64,000 nt of DNA from Rosa chinensis. Lineage: Eukaryota > Streptophyta > Magnoliopsida > Rosales > Rosaceae. Where the stretch lies: positions 13,144,501-13,208,500 of the forward strand of contig NC_037091.1 in assembly GCF_002994745.2 (NCBI RefSeq). Reading direction: 5' to 3'. The translations under genes and the position numbers were made by a program. The notes under the pieces were generated by a model. It did no database searches, had not been told where the DNA came from, and saw nothing but the letters and a program-made list of their open reading frames with translations. Of the stretch, positions 33,505 to 45,356 are shown in pieces (position 1 is the stretch's first letter; each line of letters starts with the position of its first letter).

Positions 33505-35789
33505 AGAACAGTATATTTATGTGGTCTCCATAGATTTATGCACATTACACACAAGATTTCGCTCTTCTAACAGACCGGAAATGAAGCCTGCCTTGTTGTG
33601 CTGTTGGTTAGTTTGTCTTTTCTTTATTCATGTGAATGCTTGGACAATTCACTTGATGTAATTTGGATGCTGTTTTCTAGCACCCCTCTGTGATATAAGA
33701 TGGGGGAGTTGTGTATTTTATCAGAGCTATCATTATGTATTGTGGATCTTTACATTGTTATACGATTCTTATATTTAATTTTTTCGGCTTTTCAATCGGT
33801 TGGAAGGTTTTCACCCATTTTGACATGGATTTCTGCATGGTTCGGAGAAGTCCATATGGAGTATAAGGGTGCATATTACACAATATGTTTTAAATAAGAA
33901 GTTATGGTTTCTTAGTTGATAATCTATTGCATTTTAATGTGGGGCAGTTGATTCCTTGTGTTGAAGGGTTTTGCCTCATATGTAGACGTGTCCTTCTAGC
34001 ATTTCAAGAACTTAGTTTGATGGTTGTGGGTAGTTCCATATTTGTTGTGAGATTGTGATGAAAAGATTGTTCTTTTCTGTGCCTATTGGTTGTGCGTGTG
34101 TTCCCACTTGAGCTAGTCTTGACATTTGCAGGCAGGAGGCAAGGCTTTCATTCTTTATTTATTCATGTAAATTATACCTAGAAGGAAAATTATTACAAAC
34201 AGCACCTGGACTTTTCCCGCTGTTTTATAGCTATCAAAAACCAGATTGCGTATGATATGGTCGAGTGGGTTCTGGAGAGTGATGTTGCAATGGGGTTTTC
34301 ATATAGATTGGGTCAGAACGGTTAGGAGTTGTGTTCGAACAGTTTCTTACTCTTGGTGAATGGCTCTCAATAAGGGAAAATTTGCCCCACTCGGGCTTTA
34401 AGGTAGGGTGATCCGCTCTCTTCTTATCTATTTCTTTATATTAATGTTTTTTTGTTCATATTAATATATTTTAAATTACTGTGTGGATTCTTCTCCAAAA
34501 AAAAACAAAAAAACTATGGGGACAATGTGTAGTATTGTAGTTTTTGGAGATTTGGTGTCGTTTTGCCGTGTTTATGTCCTCATCGGTGTAGGGGCTTTCT
34601 AGATCAGACCTTTAGCGGTAGATTGTGTATTCCAAAATAAAATCATGCCCATATTATGAAAGGTAAAATATAGTTCTATCAAGTTCTTTTCATTTTTTAG
34701 CAAAATACGTAATGACCGAAAATTTTATGATGCATGTTATTCCCATACTAGGAGTTGTTCTATGTTTGAGTCTTTATATCCAACTCAACAGATCCAACGG
34801 TTATCCTTTGTTGGTCGTTCAACCAAAAGATAAAATTTTCTTTTGTTATAACTGATGACCTGTGAGTATGGGGAGGGGGATATTGATTTAACAAAGATTC
34901 ATAAATTAGTTTTAGCAGTTGGGCCTTTCCCTTTCCCTCCATTCCCTGTAGTGATGCCATGTAATCCTTTAGCATTCATGTCGTTTCAACTCCGACCCTC
35001 ATTCAGCGCTCCTCCCTTTCTCTCTCAACCCACACCCCACAAACAAAACCAGAACTCAAAATCCATTTGCCTCTTTTTGTTTCCTCTGATTTGATCCCCA
35101 AATGTTGAAACCCCCACTGCAGCAACCCCTGAGCTTCAATCCCTATGTTGAGCAGAAAATTTCAACAATCACAAAGGTACCCATTTTACCATGTCTTTTC
35201 TTCAATTTGCATATTCATCATTTTCTGAATTCTGCATTTCTACACCTATCTCTTCATTATCATTTGTTTCATTCTTATCTTTCTTGTCCAATGCTTTGTG
35301 ATCATGAAATTTTTGTCAAAATGCTCCAAAGAACAACCATGGAATATCGGGTTGGTGTTTTCGTACATTTCATTAGGTTGAATAATTCCTAGCGTTTTTG
35401 CTAGTGTCTTTTCTTATTATTATTGATTAATAGAGTCTGGCAAATATTGCACAGTTTGATTGGTTTAAGTTTGTGACAGATACATGATCTTGTTGGATTT
35501 GGAAGTTTGTGAATGGTAAATTGACAAGACAGATATAGTATATACATGATCCATCAAAGGCTTGGTTAGAGTCAAGTTTTCCTTTGGCATTTGTTACAAA
35601 GTAAGAACGTGAAGACATGTTATGGAGAAGTCCTGTTGGAAAGAATTTGGGGACGAGTTTGTACAAAGAATTTTCGTATTTGAATTTGGAGAAGCTGAAG
35701 TATGATTGTCTTCAAGGATGAGTTAGAGCTTGAAAGGCCAGAGAGTGTTCGTTGTTATGCCTTAATCAAGTAGAACTACTTGCGAGACC
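33505..35789. other. 3' end of KAB1-like gene and leader of the Raf-like kinase gene
   Basis: The KAB1-like 3' UTR probably ends by about 33.9 kb. From about 34.98 kb a CT-rich stretch (TTTCTCTCAACCC) resembles a leader. A plausible non-coding exon ends CACAAAG|GTACCC at 35176. Upstream ATGs occur at 35102, 35617 and 35702; the last makes a 23-codon frame (MIVFKDELELERPESVRCYA and three more) ending 35773, just before the main ATG. Confidence 0.45.
35702..35773 (+). promoter_or_regulatory. Possible uORF of the Raf-like kinase
   Basis: A 23-codon frame ending TAG at 35771-35773, 16 bases before the main start codon. Whether it is in the mature mRNA depends on the unknown leader exon structure. 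Confidence 0.35.
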
Positions 35790-38700
35790 ATGACTAGTGA
35801 GGTTCGTGGTACTTCTGGACAACAGTTCCGCAAAGATGCAACAAATCATGTGCCAAGTAACACAAGTGGTGCAGATAGAGATGTAGATAATATTTGTGTA
35901 CAGACGGGCGAGGAATTCTCAACGGAGTTTCTGCAGGATCGTATAGCACAAAGAAGATTAGCCCCAGTAGTGACTGGTGTTGAACAGCACCAGTCGAAAA
36001 GAGTGGGATTTAATTTAAATCAAAACAATTTGCAGCTCGTTAATGAGGATCTAAATGGAATTCTTGGATTAAGGAGATTAGATTCTGATGGAAGTTCAGA
36101 ATTTTCAGATTTTGTTACAGCTGGTACAGGTTATGTGCCTGATTTAGAGAAGAATGTTTTTCCTAGTAGTAATGTCAGCAGACAGTATGGTGGTCTTCGA
36201 AGACAACTATCAGGTAAGTTTGCGGATGAAGTTAATCGTGATTGGGTTATTCCTAGATCAAATACTCCACCTTTTTATGTTGGTGAATCCCCTCAGTCAT
36301 ATAGTCCATATGGTCAAGGATTTTTTGAAGGCTCTTTCTCTTTCAAAATGAAGTTTCTCTGCAGTTTTGGGGGGAGAATATTGCCTAGGCCAAATGATGG
36401 GAAGCTCAGATATGTTGGTGGAGATACACGGATTTTATCTATTCACAAAGGCACCAATTTCGAGGAACTAATGAAGAAGACATTGGCAATTTGTAACCAC
36501 CCCCACACTATCAAGTACCAACTTCCTGGTGAGGAGCTTGATGCACTTGTATCTGTTTGTTCTGATGAGGACCTCCATCACATGATAGAGGAATATCATG
36601 AGCTGGAAAGAACTGAGGGTTCTCAAAGATTGCGGCTCTTTCTTGTACCTTTAAATGAACCAGAGAGCCCTAGTTCTATTGAAGGCAGGATCACACATCC
36701 AATGGGGCCTGACAGTCAATTCGTCTTTGCTGTCAATGGCATGCTAGACAGAAGTCCTCGGAAAAGCTCCAGCGGTCAGAGTTTGACAAGTCAGAATAGT
36801 CACTTTGGGAATGCCTCAGATTATAGTCCAACTTTTCATAGAGACACTTCCACATCTGCATTTACTTTAGAGAACAAGGATGTTAGTCTAAGTTCCTCAA
36901 ATCTGTCTGGAACAAGTAGTAAACATGCTCGCCAGTTCTTAGGTACTCTTCAGATCCCACCGAAGTCTTTTATTCCATCCCCTCCACTGTCTCCTGTTCA
37001 ACTTCAACATAGGGACCTCAAAAATTCTAATGTGCAGCTACATTTGGATCAACCATATTGTCATGGTAATGGAGGCATTGCTCTCTCTGATGTTGATGTT
37101 GTGGGCTATATCAATTATCTTGATCATGGTCCTCCATTGATGAATTACCATCAGCACAATAAAAATTTGGCTGAGACCTACCTGACTAAAAAATCCCACA
37201 ACATGCCCTCCCTCAATCGCAGTGCAAGTGAAGATTTTGTGCCTTCTGCCCTGTATGGTCAAGGTGGCATGAACTTTGAGAGACACATGCCTCTTAGAAA
37301 GCCCTTGATCCATTCTGACAAGTCTGTCTCTCATCCTAACGATATACTGGAGTTATTGTTACCGACTGGTAATATAGATGCCTCTCATCAAAAAATAATG
37401 CATGTACTTTCTGACTCTCAGTTGCACGAGCATCTCGAAAGGTCCTTGGAAGGAGAAAATGTCTCAGTGCCATTGAATTTGATCAGAGAAGGATCACCTT
37501 CACTGGAGATGCCAAGTTCCTCACAAGAACGAGAGGCTCAGCTGGTTGACCAGAAAAACAAAATGGTTACACATAGTAATCAATTTAATATCAGCACACC
37601 TCACCATTGCAAGGAGGAAGAAGGTCTGGAGGTGTTCAACCATTACACGAATGACACTTCTGCTGATAAAAAATGGAAGCATCTCGAAGGAAATGTTGAA
37701 GTTACTTCAAATGATGCTGTCAGGGAATTTAAGAACTTACTAAATATGAACTACCTTAAAGATGCAGTGGACCCCCAAGAGTACAAATTAGACACAACTT
37801 CTCAGTATTCTCATAGGATTCAAAATGGTACAAATGATCAGCAGTGTACTACAACAATTAGTGGTCAATCAATTTCCCGGCCCCATGGATTACTAACTGT
37901 TGCATCTCAAGAATTCTTAACCTCAAGCCCTGTAAGTACTTCTGCCTTTGGGAATTTTTTTAATGTTTATCTAAATTTTTGTCATAATCTCTCTTCAACT
38001 ATTGGAACCTATATCAGCAAATGCCTACAAGTTCTGCTTCAGATAGAGAATATTTTCTGCATGATAACTATCCCGAGTATGTGGTTGAAAAGGTGGGTTC
38101 TGGCAGACACTCTTTCGAGAATCTGAAATGTGAAGATGTTCGCCCTGTCCAGTCACAGCCCTTAGATAATCATAATGACAATAAGGTGACAAAATCAGTG
38201 GTTATTGTTGAAGACTTAACTAATAGCACACCACCTGGAATTCCCGATTCTAAAGCGGTCTATCGTGTCTCCCATATAGAAGATGAGACCAGTGATGAAT
38301 GTTCATCACCTACAGAGACAGAGATAAGTGCAGCTCCAGAGTCTGAGAGAAAGGTGAATAAATATCCTATGAAATTTGAGCTTTTAGTTGTATAGTAATG
38401 TGATGGTGAATTTGAGCTCCTATTATTTATTTTATAGGGTGTGACTGCAGATGGCAAAGATAGGCATGAAACTATTAGTGATGCTGCAATAGCCGAAATG
38501 GAAGCAGGCATCTATGGTTTGCAGGTTGAGAACTGCTATCTTGATGGATTTTGCATGATCTAATATCAAGTGTCTCTGTTCAGCATAAGCTGGGTGCTTG
38601 ATCTGCCTTTTATTTGTTTTTTAATGAAATGTTGTTAATGCTGGCCAGCCACTTTGCTTATGTGCAGATCATAAAAAATGCTGATCTTGAAGAACTGCAA

Positions 38701-40729
38701 GAGTTGGGATCTGGTACATTTGGAACTGTCTACCATGGGAAGTGGAGAGGAACAGATGTTGCTATTAAGAGAATAAAAAAGAGTTGTTTTTCTGACAGAT
38801 CATCAGAGCAAGAGCGGCTGGTAGGTCCCTAATAAACTCATTAGTGTTGGAACTTCATATATATAATTCTGGTTGTCATGTTTATATAGGTACTGTAAAT
38901 TTTCTCATTATGTCTGTCCACAACATGGAATTAAAAGTTTCGTCCTAGATTCTGCAACAGCTTTGCATGCAATGCTGACTGGAAAGAAAATTTGCTTGGT
39001 TTATAATGTATATCCAACAGTTGACAAGTTGGATTCAATATATTTGCGTAATGAAAATGCAAACTTCACTTGTTATCACAGACTAAGGACTTCTGGAGAG
39101 AGGCAAAGATTCTTTCCACCCTTCACCATCCAAATGTAGTAGCACTTTATGGAGTAGTACCTGATGGCCCTGGAGGAACATTGGCAACTGTAGCTGAATT
39201 TATGGTGAATGGATCATTGAGGCATGTCCTAGTTAGGAAGGACAGGTAACCGTCTTTTGTTTTTTTCAATATATACTTAAACTGAAATAGATTTATGTAG
39301 TGTTCAATTCTTCCTGCAGAGTACTTGACCGCCGAAAGAGGCTCATAATCTTGATGGACACAGCTTTTGGCATGGAATATTTGCATTTGAAAAATATTGT
39401 TCACTTTGATTTGAAGTGTGACAATTTGCTTGTCAATTTGAGGGATCCTGAAAGACCCATATGTAAGGTAATTGTTGCAAAACAAATGCTTTTGTCTTCC
39501 ATTCTTTGTCTTACTGTAGATTATTAAGTACACGATTCAGTACTCCTTATATAATCTTTGAGGATCTCATACCAATAGTTGTTTAAAAAACAGCCCTCTT
39601 TTTCACTGGCCAAAATTCCTCAAGTATGATGCATTATTCTTTGCAGGTTGCTGATTTTGGGCTGTCAAGAATTAAACGCAACACACTAGTATCTGGTGGT
39701 GTGCGAGGAACCCTTCCATGGATGGCACCAGAATTATTAAATGGTAGCAGTAGCCGTGTCTCTGAGAAGGTTTGAACCTTCGAATATAAACAATTAATCA
39801 TTTTCATCGCAAATGTCGAGTCAAGTTGAATTTGGAATAAACATGCCTGAATGATTTAACCTAATGAATTAGGTGTTCTTTCTTAAACAGGTTGATGTCT
39901 TCTCATTTGGTATTGTAATGTGGGAGATCTTGACTGGGGAGGAACCGTATGCCAACATGCATTGTGGTGCTATCATAGGTAAGATTTGCTAACCTATACC
40001 AAAAATGATTCTGTCTTTTTTTTTTTTTTGGCTAGTACCAACGAATTTATCGAACAAATGATAAATTTACAAAAATCACTCTCAAAGGAGAAAGCAAAAG
40101 GAGATTACAAAACTGACAAAAGATGAATCAAACAAACCGAATTCCTGGAGGCCAGACATATTTCTGTCATAGGCTTTGATGACAAGTATCCCATCAAGAA
40201 ACATAAGTACTCGAGAGTCGAGACACCTTCATTCTCAAGCCTTCTCAAGAAGTCCAAACTTTTAATTCACCCTCATATCATTTCAATGTCGAAGTTGAAG
40301 TATTATGAAATGTTGTCATCTTGGCCCATGTCTAAGTTTAAATAGATCTGTAATAAGTTATAGAAGTATAGTTTTCTAAATGGAAACTTCACCCTTGTCC
40401 CGTTACAGAATACATGCCTTCCATTTTAAAATGCTTGATCTCTTACATACTGTATTTCCAGGATTAATTACTAGCTATTATGTTATGCTTTCTACTGTGG
40501 TAATTTTTGTGCAATCTTGATGAATTTTCTTTTTATTGAAGGGGGAATTGTAAATAATACACTAAGGCCTCCTATTCCAAAGCGCTGCGACTCGGAGTGG
40601 AAAACGTTAATGGAAGAGTGCTGGTCGCCGGATCCTGCTGATCGGCCATCATTCACAGATATAACACATAGGCTACGTGATATGTCAACGGCACTCCAGA
40701 AGAAGCGGTCTAATGCTGCAAGTAGATGA
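35790..40729 (+). CDS. PB1-domain Raf-like MAPKKK (B4-type)
   Basis: Nine coding exons with consistent phases: 35790-37931, 38018-38353, 38438-38524, 38668-38820, 39082-39245, 39320-39467, 39647-39769, 39891-39978 and 40542-40729, totalling 1142 residues. A PB1 domain lies at about 187-288 ([15 protein letters not shown] to LRLFLVPL). A long Ser-rich, probably disordered middle follows. The kinase domain (about 862-1130) has the loop GSGTFGTV (869-876), VAIK with K889, HFDLKCDN with D991, DFG with D1013, GTLPWMAPE and [14 protein letters not shown] in place of HRD is usual in this plant Raf group. B4 Rafs act upstream of SnRK2 kinases in osmotic stress; that role here is from homology. An in-frame TAA just upstream fixes the ATG at 35790. 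Intron 8 contains LINE-like T-run sequence near 40015. Confidence 0.94.
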
Positions 40730-42804
40730 AACTTCAGATCCTCATGTATGTTACACTCACTAACATAGAAATAGCTTCAACACATAATATTCCTGTAAAA
40801 TTTTGGCCTCTTGTAGACTGAATACATGCATGCATGAATGAAATTATACATCCTTTTATAAACGAACGGGTTTAGGACTTGAAAAAGGTTATCAAAATTT
40901 CTTTGAATTATACATATGGGCAATACTTACTTGCAGTCTTTGATCGATAAAGAATGCTGAGTCAATCAGCTTACTGCTAGTCTAACATGCTCGTGCATTA
41001 TTGTCAACCATAACCAAGTTCATCTTCAAATTGAAGCTGACATGTAAACCCAGTTTTGCGTTGGTTTTTGTCCTACTATTATTAGAAATAATCCAACCAC
41101 TTTCAGATTTTCCTTCCCTATATCCTCAATTTGTACGAGTCACACACCATTTTTTTTCTGAAGCCACCCTGTCAACTAACAAGCCCTGGGGCATATATCC
41201 TCCAAGAAGCAAAAATGAAGGCCCAACCTTCATTCCAATAGTCTTTATTACCACTGTTCCTCCAATATATGGCCAAACTGATAAGTTCGAAGAAGATTAA
41301 TCAAAGCTAATTCTCGGTTTTAATGAAAGTAGAAATACTCATTATAATCGCGCTCAATTAGACAGAGGGCTCTATGTTTCATTGACATTTGGAACAATAA
41401 TTTCGATTGAGCAAATGCATTATTCAGGCTCTTTTTAACGTCATCACCACCATTGCCTATCTATCCGTCCAGTTGGCTTCTCCACATGACTATATGATCT
41501 TCTTGTACAACTTGTACACAAATTAATAACAGAAATGATTGAAAAGAAAGATTAGTGGCTTCGCTAATCCTATCATTAACTTAATTTCTACGATTTAGAA
41601 AGGCAAATATAGCAGTACCTGCTCGACAGCCTCACGTTAATCATCATGTCTTGGTCCCCCCAATTAAGCATTAGGTCGACAATATGTATACTAGTGCTTC
41701 ATGGTGAGTGGGCTTCTATATGATATTTCGCTCTTAGGGTTAGTAATTAATGGAAGCTAGATAATTCCCACAAAACCTCAAAGAAGATGATGGAACCTCT
41801 TCGACGAATTTGTCGTTTTTGATTGCGCAAGACACAAGTGTAAAACTACCCGTGTCAAATCATTTTGTATTTACGTTGGAGGCTGATCAATTATTGTCTA
41901 TTTAACTTATCGTGTCAAATCATTCAACACTGACTCAACTCGTTTATAAATGGTTTTATGATTCAAGACGTGAACCTTACGACCGACCTTCCAAACATTA
42001 TCGCTTTGGTCAAGAAATCACTCCTCCTCTATTTGAAAACAACTTCAACAATCAACGTCAAGTCAGCCCACACTACAAGTTAGGCTGAAGTCAACCCATT
42101 CTACTAGCTAGCTAGGCTTCTCAAGAAGATGATATACATAACGTATTTTGAGGATGATCGAAGTCAACCCATTCTACTTGGTTTCTGATTAATCAGCCCA
42201 CTAAGTTTGTAACAAGAAAAGGCAGCCATAATAGTCACCACAATACACATTGTCTCCTCTTTCCATCTTAAGTGTGGCAATTAATCAGTCAATCCTTATC
42301 TTTCCTTTTTGCCGGATGTAAAACTGTTTCTCTCATTTCATTGACATCAACGTACCCTTTACATTGTATGGGTGTAATATATGGTGTATGATCTTCTCGT
42401 ATCTAGGATTTATTTCCAGTGGTTTACTTAGAAATTATATGTTATTATTTGAGATTCTGTCTTTATCAAAAAATCCAATTACAGCTTAGATAACATTGGC
42501 TTAGATAGGTTTCTCCGTGTTTATTACAGGATTCTTATTGTTTAAGCATTTGTAGACTCTAGCCAATTATGGCTATTCATTCTAATGAAATCAATACTTT
42601 TTTTTTTTTTTTAAATCCAAAATAACAATAACAGGTCTGCTCACTATATTTTGTTATAGGGCTGCAAATACGTGAAATCTTTCATTTTATAAAAAATGTA
42701 AAATCAAAATTGGTAAATCTTTAGTTTCGAGGTATGTTTATAATCTTATTCCATTAGTATTTTTCTCTAGTTGCCTTTACTTTTTGCTCATTTTTGTAAT
42801 AAAA
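40730..42804. other. Gene-free stretch downstream of the Raf-like kinase
   Basis: The first ~130 bases are probably 3' UTR. A 99-codon frame (41001-41300) has no recognisable domain and looks like chance. Between 42060 and 42180 a phrase GAAGTCAACCCATTCTACT occurs twice. Nothing else stands out. Confidence 0.45.
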
Positions 42805-43256
42805 TTGCATGACTCAAGCACAAATCACACTTCAGAATCTCATATTAGGCAGAGTCTTAATTTTTTATGCACGGAAAGAATACTAACGTATGTAATGATC
42901 CATGATATAGAGTTGCATATATGCTGTTTGGGTATGGTATTTTCCTCACTAATCAACAGAAAGAGAATCTTATAATACGTAGTAAATGTAGCTAGAGATA
43001 ATGGTGATGGCTATATATTTTTGCATGACTCGAGCACAAATCAAAATTCAGTCTTAATTTTTTATGCACGGAAAAAATGCTAATGTATGTAATGATCCAT
43101 GAAAATACTGATACAGAGTTGCATATATACTGTTTGGGTATGGTATTTTCCTCGCTAATCAACAGAAAGAGAATCTTATAATACGTACTAAATAACTTCA
43201 TTTTCCATATATGTTTGTTTGCTAGCAGTAGCTAGAGATAATGGTGATGGCTATAT
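42805..43256. repeat. Tandem duplication, ~220-bp unit, two copies
   Basis: Units 42805-43020 and 43021-43256 both begin TTGCATGACTC and contain TTTTTTATGCACGGAAA, GTTTGGGTATGGTATTTTCC and GCTAGAGATAATGGTGATGG. They differ by small indels and some substitutions. The second ends in a TA tract. Confidence 0.92.
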
Positions 43257-43275
43257 ATATATATATATATATATA

Positions 43276-43659
43276 GATCCTATCTAGAGCGGAGCTCTGC
43301 TTTGAAAATTAACGTGTGAAGTTCGAGTTTTGGGTCACTTTTCTGTCGCATATCCACATCTCGACCGTTCAGTTTTTAGGTACTAGTGTATAGATCATCT
43401 CTGCAAATTTTCAGCCAAATTGATGATCGTTAAGGTATCTAACTCGCTTAAACCAATGGACGGACTGAATCTGTCAACCTGAACCGTACTAGCTTTAAGG
43501 AAGTTATCAATGCCTTAACGATCATGATTTTGGCTGAAGATGATCTATACACTAGTACCTAAAAACTGAACGGTCGAGATGTGGATATGCGACCGAAAAG
43601 TGACCCAAAACTCGAACTTCACACGTTAATTTCAAAACGGAGCTCCGCTCTGAATAGGA

Positions 43660-43661
<2 letters not shown>
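43276..43661. mobile_element. Foldback MITE with ~125-bp arms in a TA tract
   Basis: Nearly the whole element is palindromic. Arms 43276-43400 (GATCCTATCTAGAGCGGAGC ...) and 43539-43661 (... GGATC) are inverted copies; an inner pair, ATGATCGTTAAGG and CCTTAACGATCAT, extends the fold. Both sides are (TA)n, so it sits in a TA microsatellite and the TSD cannot be read apart from it. Confidence 0.82.
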
Positions 43662-43694
<33 letters not shown>

Positions 43695-44239
43695 AACACA
43701 TTAAAAGATGGTGGATCAATAAGCTTCTCAACATCAACAGATGTCACTGGATCAATCCCTAGCTAAGTGGTCAAATGTGCTCCAAGTCAATAACATTTCG
43801 TCAGAAGGCATTAGCTAATTAGTTGTGATCTGCTTAGTTAAACTTGCCATTTGTTGTTTCTTTTAGGTCAAGTTTCGCCACGCATGTACCTTGTCATCGA
43901 TCTCGGTCCATCAGTGTGATGCGTTGGAGTTGTTTCTTTCTTCTTGTCCACTGTTATCTGGAGGTGTTTACGAGTACAGGTTGTGTGCGTGTCTCAAATT
44001 TACATTAAGGAGGTAGAAATGGAAGTTTAGAAGATAAAAGACTCAAAACATGAGACATATAAGTGAATCAAGTGAGAATGATTTTGGTGGCGTGAGAATC
44101 CACTTGTAGTGGGCTTGCAAAGTTCGTTATGCATAAGAAATATAAATGAGTTAAGTAAGAATGATTCGCGCAATGAGAGTTTGCTTGTAGTGGACTCGTA
44201 GGATCCGTTATACATACATTTTTTATAAGTTTTTTTTAA
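43662..44239. other. Gene-free stretch
   Basis: After the TA tract (43662-43692) no gene is seen. Two imperfect copies of a phrase like AAATGAGTTAAGTAAGAATG and GTGAATCAAGTGAGAATG, each followed by ...CTTGTAGTGG, hint at an ~80-bp old duplication (about 44055-44200). Confidence 0.4.
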
Positions 44240-44529
44240 GGGCATCTCCAACAGACTAGCTATTTCAATAAAAAGTTATAAATTTGGCTAATTTGAGATA
44301 GTTTAGCACTCCAGCAGAATAGCTATATGAAAGTCAAATTTGGCTTTTGCTAAAATTTCTAGCTAAATTTAGCTAGGGAGGAGAGAGAAAATAACAAAAA
44401 GCTAAACACTCCTTATTCAATTTTTTTAGTTTAGCTAACACTGCTGGAGGAAAAGTTAAAAATTTACTACCTAAATTTAACTTTTAGATGATTTAGCTAA
44501 AAAAATAGCTTTTACTGTTGGAGATACTC
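44240..44529. mobile_element. Tourist-like MITE (PIF/Harbinger, TSD TAA)
   Basis: Inverted ends GGGCATCTCCAACAG and CTGTTGGAGATACTC, flanked by TAA at 44237-44239 and 44530-44532. It is 290 bp and non-coding. Interior is rich in TTTAGCTA motifs. Confidence 0.85.
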
Positions 44530-44532
44530 TAA

Positions 44533-45356
44533 GGAGGAGAAAAGAGTGTGTATTTCGATATTACCTCGCTACTTCTTACTTAACTATTCTCACTTTATAA
44601 ATAAAATAAGAAAAGTAACGGACTAACGGTGTTATATAAGAAGCGGTCCTCTTTCCTTCCGAAAAGGGTATGAGTCTTACGGACACCACTGTTCAGTAGC
44701 TAATTAATATCTTCGAATTGTTTATGGCATAAAGAAAACAAAACAATAAATTGAAGAAAGATAAAATACATGAGATTTGTCGGTCTTTCTCATTGTTTTC
44801 TTGGTTGCTAGAGTACGTACATACATATAGAAAGAGGGAGAACTCGAGAAGATCAATGAGGAGCGAAAGGTGACTGTGAATTAAAGGGAACCACCTGCAA
44901 CCGGACCACATGTACACAAAAGTAGCCGGCCAGGTGTCCCCAAGGAGAAGAGGTATGGTGGCAACGGCGGAACAAGAACAAATTGGAGACTATAATTCGG
45001 AAAACTAAAGGCACAAGCCTGAGATGATACGTTCACAGCAAACTAATTAAACAACCAAGGAGATGCTGTAGAACGTGTTTTTTCATTTTTTCTTAACAGT
45101 AACATAGGATATATAGTTTCCTTCGATCTCCTTCATTATTATTATTATTATTTTTGGTCTGTCTTCTCCTTCATTAAGATTGCTATAGCTTTCTATAAAA
45201 AATTAAAACATAGAAACAGAGACTAGCGAGCAATAGAAATTTGCTATATTATATCAACTGCTACGAATCGTTTAATTACACATTGATATTAGATTAATGT
45301 ATATGAAAACTATACATAAAATTATCAAACCACATAATCACATATTCACTACTACT
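44533..45356. other. Downstream flank of NCED6-like gene
   Basis: AT-rich, no gene. The part nearest 45357 is the likely 3' UTR of the minus-strand NCED gene. Short ATT repeat at about 45136-45151. Confidence 0.45.

Noticed and set aside
41001..41300. 99-codon frame with a hydrophobic N-terminal stretch (ALVFVLLLLEIIQPL)
   Set aside because: It looks like a signal peptide at first, but the remainder matches no secreted family and the position downstream of the kinase offers no promoter.
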